This document shows, in pieces, positions 35,568-47,370 of a stretch of DNA of 64,000 bases (position 1 is the first letter of the stretch; each line of letters begins with the position of its first letter). A program made the translations under genes and the position numbers. The stretch spans positions 88,434,965 through 88,498,964 of the forward strand of contig OX352765.1 of NCBI GenBank assembly GCA_947095585.1, in the 5' to 3' direction. A model generated the notes under the pieces. That model worked only from the letters and a program-made list of their open reading frames with translations, was not told where the DNA came from and made no database searches. The stretch comes from Nephrocerus scutellatus (Eukaryota; Arthropoda; Insecta; Diptera; Pipunculidae).

Positions 35568-37379
35568 TTATATACAAGAATGACACACGTCATTTTTATG
35601 TACGCCGCAAACCGCCTTCTTGCATACCACACATGATATTTTTGACATTCTGCGAAGTTTTGATGGACAATACGAACAATATCTCTTGTTTTTTGTAGTA
35701 GGTTCTTCGTCATTTGCCTGAACACTATTTCCACTAGTATTAGGTAGCAAATCCGAAATATTTTGGCGGAGAGTCCTCTTCAAAGTTGGAGCATCTAGCC
35801 TTTTTTCCATATGAGGTGATGTGAGTTCTGTATATAGTTTTTTCATGAAATTTTTTCGGCTGAGAGGTTTTTCATTCCTTGACTGCATATTGTGACAGTA
35901 AATGACATATGCGTTAATGAAAGCCATGTTAAAAATGCCATAAAGTACTGCCATTGGCCACCTGTTGGTTTTCCTGGAGCATGACATATACGAGCACATT
36001 TGGTCGAATGTGTCGACGCCGCCCTTCGTCTGATTGTAGTACATAATCATTTCAGGTTTTCCATTTGTTTGGTTTATTGTACCTTTTTCATCGCAAGATG
36101 AAAGCAAATATACCATTTTAGATGGCTTTGGCTTATATGAAACCAGTGTCAAAGGACCGTCGTAGCAGAACATTGAACTGCCTACAGGACGAGAACGCGT
36201 ATTTTTCATTACTTCTGGAATCTCTCGTTTGTTGGAACGTATGGTGCCCACCAGTGTAAGCTTAAAAGGTTCCTGCAGTAAGGATTTCGCCAAGGGTACA
36301 GAAGTAAACCAATTGTCGCAGGTGATGTTACGATTGGTGCCATGCATCGGCTTTGACAGTTCTTTGATAAAGTACTCACCTTGAGGAATGTTATTGGTAT
36401 TGGTTGCCCGTCCGATGTAAGGAATGGCATTTATCATGTACTTTGTGCCGCTGTCACACATCATCGGAATCTTTATTCCATATCTATTGGGTTTGTTCGG
36501 AATGTACATCCTAAAAGGACATCTTCCCCGGAATCCCAATAGCTGCTCGTCAATGGTTAGATGTGATCCCGGTGTGTAATTGATCCAACACTGATTTATA
36601 AATATGTCCCAAACTTTTCTAATAGGTATAAATGGATCCGTATCTCTGAGTGATGAGCGTAGTGATTTATCATCCATGCGCATACATCTGACAAGAAAGT
36701 CGAATCTGTCACGACTCATTACTGCTATATAACGAGTTCCCGAAAAAGAGCTGTCAAAAAGTTCTTCCGTTGAAAGGTGATTATCTTTCATAGCAGCGGA
36801 TAATGTAAGGATCCCAATAAACGCACGGATTTCAGCTTCATTGGTGTCTCTAAATGTAGCACTAAACTTCGTAGTTTCATTTCCATTTTCTTTGTCCTTA
36901 TCTTCTTTTTCCATACGTTTGACAGATATTTCTATGTTTGTCCATTTCATTATTTCACTAACTATTACATCTGTTATAAATAAGTTAAAACACAGCAAGG
37001 GGTCGAAGATGTTCTTGGAAGATCTGGTTGGTCCTCTATTTGTCCGAACAATATTTATAACAGGGATCTTTCCGTGACTTTTAGCCTTGATAGTTGTCCA
37101 GCAGTGCTTGTTACGACCTCTTAGTTTGCGCTTATGTGGAATAATAATGCGGGCATCTGAAGATGAAGTTAAATTACTTCCTGAAGCTGATTGTTCTTCA
37201 CCAGAACTGCCCGAATCATCCTCAGCATCGTCAATAAATTCGTCTTCAGTGTCACTCTGCACGTCGGCCTCTAAGAGGAAATCTTCACAATCACTTTCAC
37301 ATTCTGACAATATAACTTCTTCATTTTCCATCAACAAATTCTCAATTTCGCTATAATTCAACACTCCTCGGTTCGTCAT
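35568..37379 (-). CDS. piggyBac transposase, 603 aa, intact
   Basis: The enzyme excises and inserts the element at TTAA without leaving a footprint. One uninterrupted frame runs from ATG at 37379 to TAA at 35570. The acidic N-terminus (residues 1-75) is followed by a basic patch (PHKRKLRGRNKH, 81-92). The DDE core has Asp277 (LTIDEQLLGF), Asp355 (NITCDNWFTS), Asp456 and Asp459 (GGVDTFDQMC). Spacings of 78, 101 and 3 are identical to the Trichoplusia ni enzyme (D268, D346, D447, D450; 594 aa), with a uniform shift of nine residues. A C-terminal Cys/His cross-brace (Cys568, 571, 583, 586, 591, His594, Cys599, 602) matches the DNA-binding domain. A TTTTATTTATT (35326-35336) gives AATAAA on the coding strand. 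No catalytic residue is missing. Confidence 0.96.
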   Translation of the reverse strand: MTNRGVLNYSEIENLLMENEEVILSECESDCEDFLLEADVQSDTEDEFIDDAEDDSGSSGEEQSASGSNLTSSSDARIIIPHKRKLRGRNKHCWTTIKAKSHGKIPVINIVRTNRGPTRSSKNIFDPLLCFNLFITDVIVSEIMKWTNIEISVKRMEKEDKDKENGNETTKFSATFRDTNEAEIRAFIGILTLSAAMKDNHLSTEELFDSSFSGTRYIAVMSRDRFDFLVRCMRMDDKSLRSSLRDTDPFIPIRKVWDIFINQCWINYTPGSHLTIDEQLLGFRGRCPFRMYIPNKPNRYGIKIPMMCDSGTKYMINAIPYIGRATNTNNIPQGEYFIKELSKPMHGTNRNITCDNWFTSVPLAKSLLQEPFKLTLVGTIRSNKREIPEVMKNTRSRPVGSSMFCYDGPLTLVSYKPKPSKMVYLLSSCDEKGTINQTNGKPEMIMYYNQTKGGVDTFDQMCSYMSCSRKTNRWPMAVLYGIFNMAFINAYVIYCHNMQSRNEKPLSRKNFMKKLYTELTSPHMEKRLDAPTLKRTLRQNISDLLPNTSGNSVQANDEEPTTKNKRYCSYCPSKLRRMSKISCVVCKKAVCGVHKNDVCHSCI

Positions 37380-37469
37380 GACGATAAAATAAAAATAAGC
37401 ACCAAAAATTTATAAAACGTATCTGTAAATAATAATAAACAATTTTTTCAAATATCTCACAAAAGTTAC

Positions 37470-37683
37470 ATAAAAGATAATCATACGTCTCCCAGACGTA
37501 TGGCATAGCTATAACTTGTCACCACAGGTACTTACCGTTACACCACGACCGTCAGTTGCAAGCTACGACTACCGACTGAGCATATTTAGGCAGCCAACCC
37601 GATCCGGTTTTTCAGTTAAAAGTATATTAAATTTTTTTGCGCGCCATACGTCTGGCAGACGTAGATTATCTTTCTAGGGTTAA
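37470..37683. repeat. piggyBac right end with two subterminal palindromes
   Basis: A direct copy of the left-end box (AAAGATAATCATACGTCT, CCC, AGACGTATGGC) lies at 37473-37504. An inverted one lies at 37645-37668 (CATACGTCTGGCAGACGTA then GATTATC), directly inside the terminal repeat. Confidence 0.9.
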
Positions 37684-38615
37684 TGAAAATTTATATAACA
37701 AAAAAATATTTAGAATTGTGAAGCGCTTGCTCGGCAAACATTTATAATGTAAAAGTTATTATTGTTTTATAATATTATTACTGCAGCAGCTGTAGAGGAA
37801 CACTTTACATCGGAAATATTTTTCTTAAATGGGAAGAGAGGCAATAAAGTATTTTTGTTATATTCGTACTCAAGTAAATTTTTGGTTCATATTTCCACTC
37901 ATATTTCCTCGAGTGTATAAAGTGTATTTTGTTATATTTGTAAGACTTAAGCAAATATAGGGCAGCACAGGATTAGCCTTTTCAGTCCATAATTATTCAA
38001 ATTATTAATTATTCCTTCCAATAGAAAGCACCATAATTGCGATTATGATAGACTATATTACAATAATAATTTTATTGTTTCATATACTGATGATGTGTGT
38101 ATATTATGAGACAGTAATACGCCTACAGTTACCACATAAATTGTATGTGTTGAAAATCGCTGCTCTACTGACAATTCACCTGGCGAAAGTTTTCACGTTC
38201 AGCTTTTCTATTCTCGTACTCGTATGATTATCAGAATGAGAAAGGAAAATTTTGATGGGACAGGGGATTTATCGGAGGGGAAAACCCATTTATTTTTTAA
38301 GGCAACACTTACTCTAAGGAAAATGAGGAGGGGGGTGCGTACGTACGATTAAAACGCACAATTTCAACTTGAAGTTTTTAAATAAGAGAATTCAAAAGTA
38401 TTACAAATAATTTATGGTTTTGATTTATGCTAAAAAAAAATAATTCTAGAAAGTCTTTACTTTACATCTTCCTGATTTTAATGTTTTACATAATATTTAA
38501 AATAATAAGGCAAATTATTATATTGAATACAGATTTTATGAATACAAATTAATACAAATAGAATACGCCTACAAGTACCTGAAGAACTGCAATGATTTAC
38601 GTAATTTAATTCACA
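37684..38615. other. Gene-free stretch
   Basis: AT-rich, with no motif. The open frame at 38045-38227 (+) is a short hydrophobic peptide without family resemblance. Confidence 0.45.
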
Positions 38616-38619
38616 CGCA

Positions 38620-39110
38620 ACCGGTAAAGATGGCATTAAGCCTCGCTTTATTGAACTTTTGATTTCATATGTATTAGGCCCTCTGGCACATATTTATATG
38701 CAATGCACTTTATAGTTACTTCAACACTCCTGATAAGTGGAAGCTAGCTTTGGTTTTCCCTTTGATCATTGGCTGCGCGTAGTTGTTATTGGCTCTTAAG
38801 CATACCACCATATTGAAAGTTCTGAAGAGATTAATCGATCCATTTACATTTATTGTGCTTTATCTGACTTGTATGATCAGATATACACAATCAGTACTGC
38901 ACCTCCTCAATATCAATGACTCTTAAAACGTTATTTATTGGTTTGTTTCATCTCTTACCGAAAAAAATTGTAAAAATTGCTGACGGTTATAGTTATATGG
39001 TTATACGAGTTCCACAGGATTCAGTATCTGGACCTGTTTTATTCATAATCTTTTTAAATTCTATATTTGGAGCAAATTTGAACCAACTGGGTTTTCAGAT
39101 CACATAGGCT
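38620..39110 (+). pseudogene. Jockey-clade RT fragment
   Basis: The plus strand reads KPRFIELLISYVLGPLAHIY near 38632-38691 (the 'P..LL..I....IS.PL..IFN.S' motif). A RVPQDSVSGPVLFIIFLNSI stretch follows at about 39006-39065, a variant of VPQGSVLGPLLF-F-NDI. The middle is decayed and the YADD region is absent. Confidence 0.7.
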
Positions 39111-39185
39111 GCAAGACGTACTCTAATACTTCTGTCATAGTTATAGTAGCAGACTTAAGCCATTACTTGGAAGTCAATAAAATAC

Positions 39186-39755
39186 GAGGGTGGTTTAATT
39201 TTTTTTTGGTAAAAAATCATTTTATTTCTCAATAAAGTCTCCTTTAAGCTCGATACATTTAGTCCAACATTTTCTCTTATTCCTTTTTATTCCTTCCAAA
39301 TAATAGGTATTCTCAAGGACCTCAAAATAGGCGTTTGTTTCAGTTCGTTAGACCAAAATCTCTTACTGTCCACGCATTTCTTTAAGTTAGAAAACAGAAA
39401 ATAATCGCAGGGTACTAAATCTGGAGAGTATGCTGAATTGGGTGGCAATTCGTAGCCTAATTTATGGAATTTTTTTCATGGTAACTGCACACGTGTTCAC
39501 TGGTTCGGATTGCGGCTGAACATCGCCAAACACTCCTTTGAAGTGGTCACACGTGATTCACTTTTTTCCATTTCCGTTAAAATTCAAGAGGTTGTCTGCT
39601 TTCAATGGCTGTCAATCACAAATTAAATGACGTAGCTTGCTTAAAATTTTACAGTAGTATATTAATAGATAGCAGTTGAGAGGGAGCAGTGTTGCATTTA
39701 AAGTAACTGTATAAAAAGTCATTGATTTATCAAACCACTATCGTAACTATATAGA
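39186..39755 (-). mobile_element. Mariner (DD34D-type), internally deleted copy
   Basis: Minus strand. The C-terminal coding piece at 39520-39230 includes the reverse of a TKCIELKGDYIEK-like ending near 39235-39265. The 5' piece at 39560-39755 shares the phrase TTCGTTAAAATT(C/G)A with 52620-52640. The left end is GAGGGTGGTTTAATTTTTTT and the right end AAAAAGTCATTGATTTATCA, an imperfect inverted pair. At roughly 570 bp it is a non-autonomous deletion product. Confidence 0.75.
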
Positions 39756-40007
39756 GTAGATTCAGATAATGTTGCTCAGAAGCCGACCACGCATGGACTT
39801 ACACACTGTTCCTTTACTAATTCCTGTTCACGCATTTGGATGTTCCTTCTCTATCGGATTGTAATTGCGAATTTATTGAGAAAGTGCCATAGAATCTTGT
39901 CAGCCTCTTAGCAAAGCCTACAGTTGCCATCATTATCCAGCTCTTAATTCCCTAGGTGTACTCTCAGTCTTCAATGAAGGAAGCCTGTTAACATTCTTAT
40001 ATAAGTT
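39756..40007. other. Short gene-free stretch
   Basis: Unassigned, apart from AATTCCTGTTCACGCATTTG at 39818-39840, which also opens the units of the tandem repeat at 40231. Confidence 0.4.
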
Positions 40008-40215
40008 TTGTTTTATTATAATAACATTTGGTACAATAGACTATCGCGGTCATAGGATCTAGCTTCTTGCAACCATTCTTGTTTTGCGTGTTAAATTTTT
40101 GCACACCAGCGCCGTGTCCGTAAGAGGCTTTCTCATAAAAGTTAATTTACTCTCGGATTATTAATTTCGCTCAGTAGTTCAATGGACTGACCGCTAGATC
40201 CACGGTATCCACATT
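40008..40215 (-). repeat. SINE-like dispersed repeat, decayed copy
   Basis: Shares its body with the SINE at 55800-56125. GCTTCTTGCAACCATTCTTG corresponds to GCTTCTCGCAACCATTTTTG, followed in both by ATTTTTGCACAC and a TTTACTCTCGGA-type phrase at the same spacing. The tRNA-like head is poorly preserved here. Confidence 0.65.
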
Positions 40216-40227
40216 ACCGCTCTTCAA

Positions 40228-40545
40228 ATTGTCACCACTTCCTGTTCACGCATTTGGATTTTAGATCGGGCTTTTAAGATGAAGTCGAACGATGCGGTGC
40301 TACTGGAATTTCACCAATCGTAGTTAAGTGTTTCTCTCAGGATCATTATCAGTTATTTCTGCGACATCATCTGGCACCAAATTTTCCCCTTTACAGATTG
40401 TCACCAATTCCTGTTCACTCACTTAGATGACAAATCGGGGTACTGTGATGACGTCGAACGATGCGGGGCTACTGGATTTTCACTTCTGGTGGTTATGTGG
40501 TTCTCTCAGGATCATTATCATTTATTTCTGCGACATCCCATGCCT
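40228..40545. repeat. Two tandem units of about 169 bp
   Basis: Unit 1 starts with GTCACCACTTCCTGTTCACG at 40231. Unit 2 starts with GTCACCAATTCCTGTTCACT at 40400. Both continue through GAAGTCGAACGATGCGG / GACGTCGAACGATGCGG and end in CTCAGGATCATTATCA and TTATTTCTGCGACATC. Confidence 0.85.
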
Positions 40546-41685
40546 ATTGTTAATAGTTTGTCTTTAACACAGTTTTTACCAAATGAGAGCATGTCTGACA
40601 TGACCAGGTGTCTCCGCGTATTAGCCAGTAGTTCTTCTGGATCCTTGTGAATTGTACTCGATGTCCGTTTCGGCGATATTATCATATGATTGTTAAGGAA
40701 GCTTGTGGTATTTTCTTTGTATTTTTTGTATGTAAAGCCATCTATAGAAGATGTTCTCATAATAGCCATGCTATGTTGGTTTAAGTATTTTTACCCTAAT
40801 GTTTCCTTTCCTTTAAACCTCTGCGTAATGGATAAAACGTATGTTTATAAATATAATGAGATGAAAAAAATGTTCCTCTTTCACTTCAGTCTAATTTGCG
40901 AATGTCAAGGACTAAAAATTAGTAAAAATAGTCGCGTTGATAATTCATTTATTTAACTAAGGCTTTCATCAACGGGAATATCACAGAAAAAAGCTCAAGT
41001 CACAGCTCTGCTGGTGACGACGTATGTAGTTACGTTTTGATAAAAACCTTCATTCGTTTTTCGTGATCTCATTACACCGAGAGACAGGTACAAATTACAC
41101 GATTTTCTCAGTTAAAATAAATTACACTCACATGTACTTTGTACAGTGACATGCCAGTGATATACGTGTCGGTATTGGTATATTTATCAAAGTAACTGTA
41201 TGCGGGATCAAAGGACAGAGCAAAAAATAAATTAAACAAGGATGGAGATGAAAGCGACAAAAAGATACTGGATGTTAGTTCGACGCCAAAGAATATCTGA
41301 AAATGATGAACTTCCAAACACAGACGTACTGACTGTGCGACTGAAATGTTCACCTTTAACCACAGAGTGAATGGTTGAAATCTCAGAGGATTTATTCGAT
41401 TTTTTTTTCTCTTCACAAAGCACTTTCATACAGTTGTATAGCCAATATCACTACATAGTTCATATGTGTATTCCTGTAGTAAATAGTTTGGCGTTTGTGT
41501 TGTACGCTGTGTAGCTGGTTTCATTCGTCTTAAAAAAATGTGAAAAATCTTAATATGGGTTCAAAAAAAAGTTCAATTTTCTTTCTATGAACAAACTGGA
41601 AATACCATTTTTATTAATAAAAGGCAATTAAGTACACTCAAAAGTGTACCCAACTCTTATATCTACTTTAGAAAATACGTTTCAA
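40546..41685. other. Gene-free stretch
   Basis: No recognisable element. Short frames at 40690-40956 and 41108-41416 show no domain. Confidence 0.45.
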
Positions 41686-41689
41686 TGAT

Positions 41690-42770
41690 TACTTAGCTTT
41701 TTTTAACACCGGGTATTGGGTATAAACCATCTGGACATGGTGCTTTAAAACCCTTGAAGGACAAAATAGTGAATTCTATTGCGTATTATATTGTTACATT
41801 ATATCTGGTGACATTTCTTCCATCTGGAGCCAAGCTGACACTATTAGTCTCTCTTAGCGCACTCTGTTCCTGGGAAGTAAGTGTGGAGTAAAATGTCATT
41901 GACCTCCTGCATAGAGTTATTGAAAGTACCATCAGATTTCCTGAGTGAGTTGAGTTTGGCTCTGTTGTCTTTCTGACAGATTTAGCAAAGCCTTGCTGTT
42001 TCTCTTAGCTCATTTATTTCTGAGCAAAAGTTTCCATAGAACTCGAGCTTAGCCTTCTTAACTTTTACCTTATATTTTTTTTGTTTACTCCTATAAGTCT
42101 CCCAGTGGCTTTCAAGATCTGTTTTAAAGCCTCTATTTAGAAGCATCCGTGAGACCTTGCGAAGTTTTTGAATAGTTTTCGCTTTCCACTCTTTTCTGGC
42201 TGGACAGGTCTCAACAAAGCTATCCATTATGGATTTAGACATAATATGTGCCCTTTCTTCAGCCCAATTTCAGCTTCGTTTGTGAGCTTCCTTTTGCGCC
42301 TCAAAAGACTAGTTTTAGCTATAAGAGACTCTTGGAGTTTCGTTCAATCATGTCTTATTGGATTTCTGCCGGCCGGAATTGTGTTAAATTTGGTGCTTAA
42401 GTGAAAGCCAATATATCGATGGTCGGACAATGAGATATCCTTCATCACTTTCCATCCTCTAATTTGGTTGATAAGCTTGTTGTTTGACAGGGTTAAATCA
42501 ATCAATTCTTTCCTCTGACTGTTCATAAATGTTGGCCCATTGCCAATGTTATTTATTACTAAATCTGTGGAAAGTATATCGTCCAACAGTTGAAGTCATC
42601 TGGTTGTTGCATTTGTTACTTCCCCATACGGTATGTTGAGAATTCGCATCGCATCCAACAATTATACCCAGATGTTAGATTCAGAGTATCTAACAAGCTC
42701 CATTAGTTTTTGTTGAAATTGCATTTTCTGAAATCAGCAGATTTGTTAAAATACGACGACAAATTTTATT
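41690..42770 (-). pseudogene. LOA/R1-type retrotransposon, endonuclease end and linker (copy G)
   Basis: Minus strand. The C-terminal endonuclease segment lies at 42586-42344 and includes VINNIGNGPTFMNSQRKELI and SDHRYIGFHL (the SDH-type catalytic His motif). The linker before RT follows at 42242-41982 (WKAKTIQKLRKVSRMLLNRG). FRKSDGTFNNS and HTYFPGTECAKRD lie at about 41940-41850, the 'LxxFPG' element just upstream of the RT. There is one frame break between endonuclease and linker. It is complementary in coverage to copies A and B. Confidence 0.8.
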
Positions 42771-45700
42771 ATTCTATCAGCCATGAGCTTTAGCGCACGT
42801 AAATTTGTCGCAACCGAACGCGATTTTTATTAAACAATTTCGATAACTTGCAAACTTTGTTGAAGCGTGCAATTTTTCACACTTAAATAACAAGTAAACG
42901 TTAGCTGAAATGTCGCCAAAAAAATTCTGTATACTTTATATGTTACCTAGAAATACTATTCGGAAAATGAGGCGTCCCAATTGAAAACTTATTTTTAAAA
43001 ATAATCAGTGTTAGCGTATATAAAAAATGACGCGTAATTTTACTATAAATTTAAAATGTAATTATAATCGTTATAGTAAAATTCCTTCGATTTATTTCTC
43101 CATCCCTTTTCATCACCTAGTTATTGTACTTACATTAATGCTTATCACTTGTTCTAAGGACACAACTTATTGTGTAACTTATTAACAGTGCAACAGCTGC
43201 TTTACTGATAAAAGAACGCTCTAAATTCTTGCAGTATTTTTTTAGTTAATCGTTCACAAAAAAAAACACACACACACAGATACACTTCAAACAAATGAAT
43301 CCAAACTCATCCATAAAAGTAAAAATATATATAAAACTTTTTAATTGGATAAGAAGTTGAATCTGCCAAAGACCTTAAATCTGCAATTGTTTATCGCTTA
43401 ATTTCATTTAACTTATATCCAGTTGTAACAAGCAGCACATGCAAGGGTCATCAGGCGGCAGGTTAATGCGAAAATTCCTCGTCCAGCATCATCAGCAGCA
43501 TATGCAATGCACCAAACAAACTGGATGCGTCTTTCAGCAATTTTCTTATCTTGCGGCAAACAAACATATTCCCTTTGAATAACCTTTAACTTATCCGAAG
43601 GACAAAAGCAGTGTGTATGTGCTCTTTCTAATCACTATGCTCATTTCCCTCCTACCCAGGAAAAAAGTTTGTGTTATCCTCTGGATGGTAGAAAGCATCA
43701 CTTAAAATTTAAAATACGACTCTATAGCTGTGCGACGACCGACTTCTCTGAGTACCTTTTTACGTTGGAAACTTTTCCTCGTATACCTAATCTTGGGATT
43801 CATCCTTATAGGATGTGAGATTAGAGAGTTTAGCAGAGCAGCGTTGTTGCTATTGTAATAATTGCGACAACTTTAATTGCTTGTGGAGTTTGTACGTTGG
43901 TATGAATGTGTGTATGTAGCAATGACCGATGTTTCCAGTGCACTGAACCACCCCTGGCCTCATCTTAATCAAATTTTAGATAATTTCCTGTGGTATGCGG
44001 TGCATCATTTAAATGTTTGCTCCTCCTCAATTTCTTGTAATGAACATCTTAAGCTATCTTTTGGAGAGTTAGACATTGGCAAATTTCACTGGCACTCTCC
44101 ATGGAAAAGTTGTTACTACTATTACATTGCATGTCACCGATACTATCAGACGAATGAATGTCCTTCAAAGCACATCCAAAGGTCGTGCACACAATTTAGA
44201 TATTTTTTTTGTCCTTCTCAACAAAAACGGAATTTCAAATTACTCTCTACTTATTGCAGATTGTCAAATTTTTCCTTTGATCAATTTTTATCGATTTACT
44301 TAAAGATACGCAGATGTTTCGCTTTATTTCAAAAGAAAATAAAGTAAAGAAAAAAAAATAGGACAAAATATGGCAAAAAACTTTGAAGAAATCCCTATTT
44401 TTTTATCATTTCCTTTGAAGGATCGACACCATAGTCGTTGCGGAATTTAAATCGAGAAATTATGAACAGAGTAACGTAGAGAATAGCTGCTGATGAGCTC
44501 CTACCTAAAAAATTTAGATTTCTAAAGAACAAGGCGGATAAAATCAAGATAATAATCGCAACAGGGAAAATCGAGGGTCGAGGGGTAATTGTTTGTTGCT
44601 TATATATAGCTTCTCAATAGGGGTTCTCTCTGATAACTTATTTGCTGAATCGCAAATCAGAAAAATCGAAAAAATTCAGGAAAATTGCCAAAAGGAATAG
44701 GAAAAGAAACCTTGGAATTGTTTGGGTCATTAAGGAATAATAAAGAATTCGATTTTCTATGGCATTTTCGATTCGGATCCAATGTGAATGGTGGGTTTTC
44801 ATTTAAATGATATTTACAACAAACCTTTATCTTCGGCTGTCTTAACATTTTTATTAAAAAGTCTTTTTTCTAGTTTGCATAATTTAACCTCTTGACAATA
44901 CTTGACGATTATGTGATAAAATGTGAGACACACAAAACACAAAAACTAAAACGATTTTCAATCGAACCTAAAGAAATCCCAAAAATGTCCTGAATTGCAT
45001 TTGAAGGTCATTCCTTTTGTCATACATTCGTTTATGTCTCGTCCGTCCCTCTCTGGAAAAATGCTTACAATACATTTTCTTTGTTTTTTCCCCCAGTTTA
45101 TTGTGTACTCGCTTCAATCTCGTATCTTTATCGACCATCTTTGCATGTTGTTTGACTTTTTGAAGGTTATACTTCAGCTTCAGTTAATTCTCTTGACTCT
45201 ACACTTAAGTATGTCACTTAAGCTAAAGGAAAAATGCAAAAAAAAACTAATAATATCCATGTAATTTAGGGTTTTTGAACCCGTCTTACGATGTCTCCTC
45301 GTCAAACATACTATTGGCATGTTCCACAGCTTGTTGTATGCTAAGCAGGCAAACAGGGGAGTCGCCTTTATTGTATGCATACATTTCAGCTTTAGCAACG
45401 CTAAATAAAAAAAAATGCAAAAAGAGAAGAAAGAATAAAAGAATATGTCCTTAGGCACATCCTTTGAATAGAGTTCCGTACGATTTTCACAGCAAAACAT
45501 TCAGCGATAAGCGATCCATTGTGTCATTTTGACGTGTGGCCTTGTCAGCAGATGTTTATCAAAACCCTCTGCAATTTTTTTCACTTTTCTTCTCGTCTTC
45601 TTGCTACTCCCTCCATGTTTTATGATTACGTATGCGATCATATAAATTATATCAAATCAATGCGTGGAAATTTGTGCTTTTCACTTCATGTAACATAAAA

Positions 45701-46390
45701 AATGCCAAGAGGCACACTTTTTATGTCAATATATGGCTCCGCAAAAAACATATAGCTGATCTATGTGTTATCAATGTGTGTCATTTATGAAATATCTTAT
45801 AACTTTGGGAAACTTTCAATACGTTGATGTATATGAGTATATCCAGCGGGTGATTTTAGGTGTCTGATGAGCGGAAATGATATTATCTTAAATCAGCCCT
45901 TCTTTAACATTAGCTAATAACAAGCAACTTCAAATACAATCTCCATAAAAAATGGCAACGACATAAGATCACATGGAAATATTACATATACATTCGTAAA
46001 AAGGTGCGAGAGTCAAAAATTATGATGAGAACTTAGTCAAACCAACAAAAAAAAATTTGAAAATCCAGCTAACAATTTGTAAAGCTTCTTACTCTGTGAA
46101 ATTATGATGGAGACAGAAGAATAAAATTAATATCACTTCTCCAGAGTACTTTAGGTTTCTTTTGATTATAAAGTTTTAATGCTTCGCACAAATCCCACTG
46201 TACTACAAGTATTTTCTTTAAACGTTTAGTATTTTATCAAAAGAAATAGGTTAGAACAATTTTTTAAAGAATTTCTTAAATTTTTAAGATTCCTTCAACT
46301 ATGTAAGTTTTGATATGGGTATATCTTTTGGATTATTTGCTCTATTCCTATCATGATAGCTGTGTCCCTAAAACCAGCTTGTGTAAATTA
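42771..46390. other. Long gene-free stretch
   Basis: AT-rich intronic DNA with an AC microsatellite (43268-43280). An open frame of 156 codons at 43877-44347 (+) has no family resemblance, and its composition does not differ from the surroundings. Frames at 44995-45264 and 45180-45500 overlap each other on opposite strands and are not credible. Confidence 0.4.
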
Positions 46391-46394
46391 ATGG

Positions 46395-47370
46395 TTACCT
46401 AATGGAACGACCCGCTGGTTAGGCTTAGGAAGAGAGTTAGAAAACTCTTCAACTCTCCTAAACGCACGAAGAGTTGGGACGAATATACACCCTATGTAGT
46501 TTCACCCTTACAAAGTACAACTCAGTTAAGACGATTCAAACGTTTCACATGGAGGAAATGCTCTGAAAACATTGTCGAAATGCTAGTAGTTGCACGAATC
46601 CATAAAGCATTAGCTAGTTATCAAACAAATTGTGTAGGTTTATTAAAAAAAAAAAGCCGATGGCACCTACACCTACCTTCACGTCGGACCGTGAGGATAC
46701 AATCAGAACCGTACTCCAGGTTTATTTTCCAGATTAGTCTACTCGTCCACCATACACGTACCGGAAGCATCTGATCAAAGGGTCTGTATTACTAGTAGGG
46801 TAAATAAGTTTTCCGGTAAAATCTTCAGTCCAGGTAAGGTTAAATGTACAGTAGGCTCTTTTAAGCATTTCAAAGCTCCGGCTGTGATGAGGTTTCTCAA
46901 GCATTTCTACAGAAAGCAATAGATCTCATCCTACCAGGTATGATTACTTTATTTAGAGCCAGCTACAATTGGTGGTACATTTTATTTAGAGGTAGCTACT
47001 ACTGGTGGAACATCCCTACTATCTGGAGACAGGTAAATGTTTTATTTATCCCCAAACCAGGCAGTCGGCCTTGTGAGCTGCCTAAATCATACGGAACAAT
47101 AAGTCTAACGTCATTTGTCCTCAAAATCATGTCTACCCCTCTGCACTCAAGACACTTTGCGTACAGGAAAGGCAAAAGCAGAGAAAGTGCCCTTCACTAT
47201 CTTGTAAAGAAAATAGAAGGAAAGAAGGAATAGAAGGAAGTGGTCCTGTGTGCCTTCTTAGACATTGAGGGTGCTTTTGATGACACTGGCTATGACTCTA
47301 TTGCAAGGACAATCAGTAAGAGAAGGTATCGAAAACTCGACCAATTATTGGATAAGGGTCATGCTTGAAA
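46395..47370 (+). pseudogene. LOA/R1-type retrotransposon, linker and RT start (copy H)
   Basis: Plus strand. The linker near 46415-46640 (an L-G-R-E-L-E-N-S-S-like then W-D-E-Y pattern, later MLVVARIHKALASYQTN) parallels copy A and G linkers. RT motifs follow: VNVLFIPKPGSRPCELPKSY at about 47032-47091, TISLTSFVLKIM, RHFAYRKGKSRESALHYLV at about 47149-47205, and CAFLDIEGAFDD at about 47247-47282, which holds a catalytic Asp. It breaks off at about 47370 before YADD. The FLDIEGAFD wording favours the LOA clade. It has a stop at 47231 and several frameshifts. Confidence 0.8.

Larger units (their letters stand above)
35205..37683 (-). mobile_element. Complete piggyBac-type DNA transposon
   Basis: A full cut-and-paste element of about 2.47 kb between duplicated TTAA targets (35205-35208 and 37680-37683). 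The terminal repeats are CCCTGGAAAGATAATC on the left and, reversed, CCCTAGAAAGATAATC on the right. They differ at one of 16 positions and share the CCCTAGAAAGATA end of the founding Trichoplusia ni element. Size, target, ends and transposase all agree with that element, which is about 2.47 kb. Subterminal palindromes are listed separately. With an undamaged reading frame and good ends it is a candidate for a recently active copy. Confidence 0.95.

Noticed and set aside
35414..35734. Second frame overlapping the piggyBac 3' end
   Set aside because: It is a shadow of the transposase in another frame plus 3' untranslated sequence.
43877..44347. 156-codon open frame
   Set aside because: Composition equals the surroundings, it overlaps another frame, and no motif is visible.
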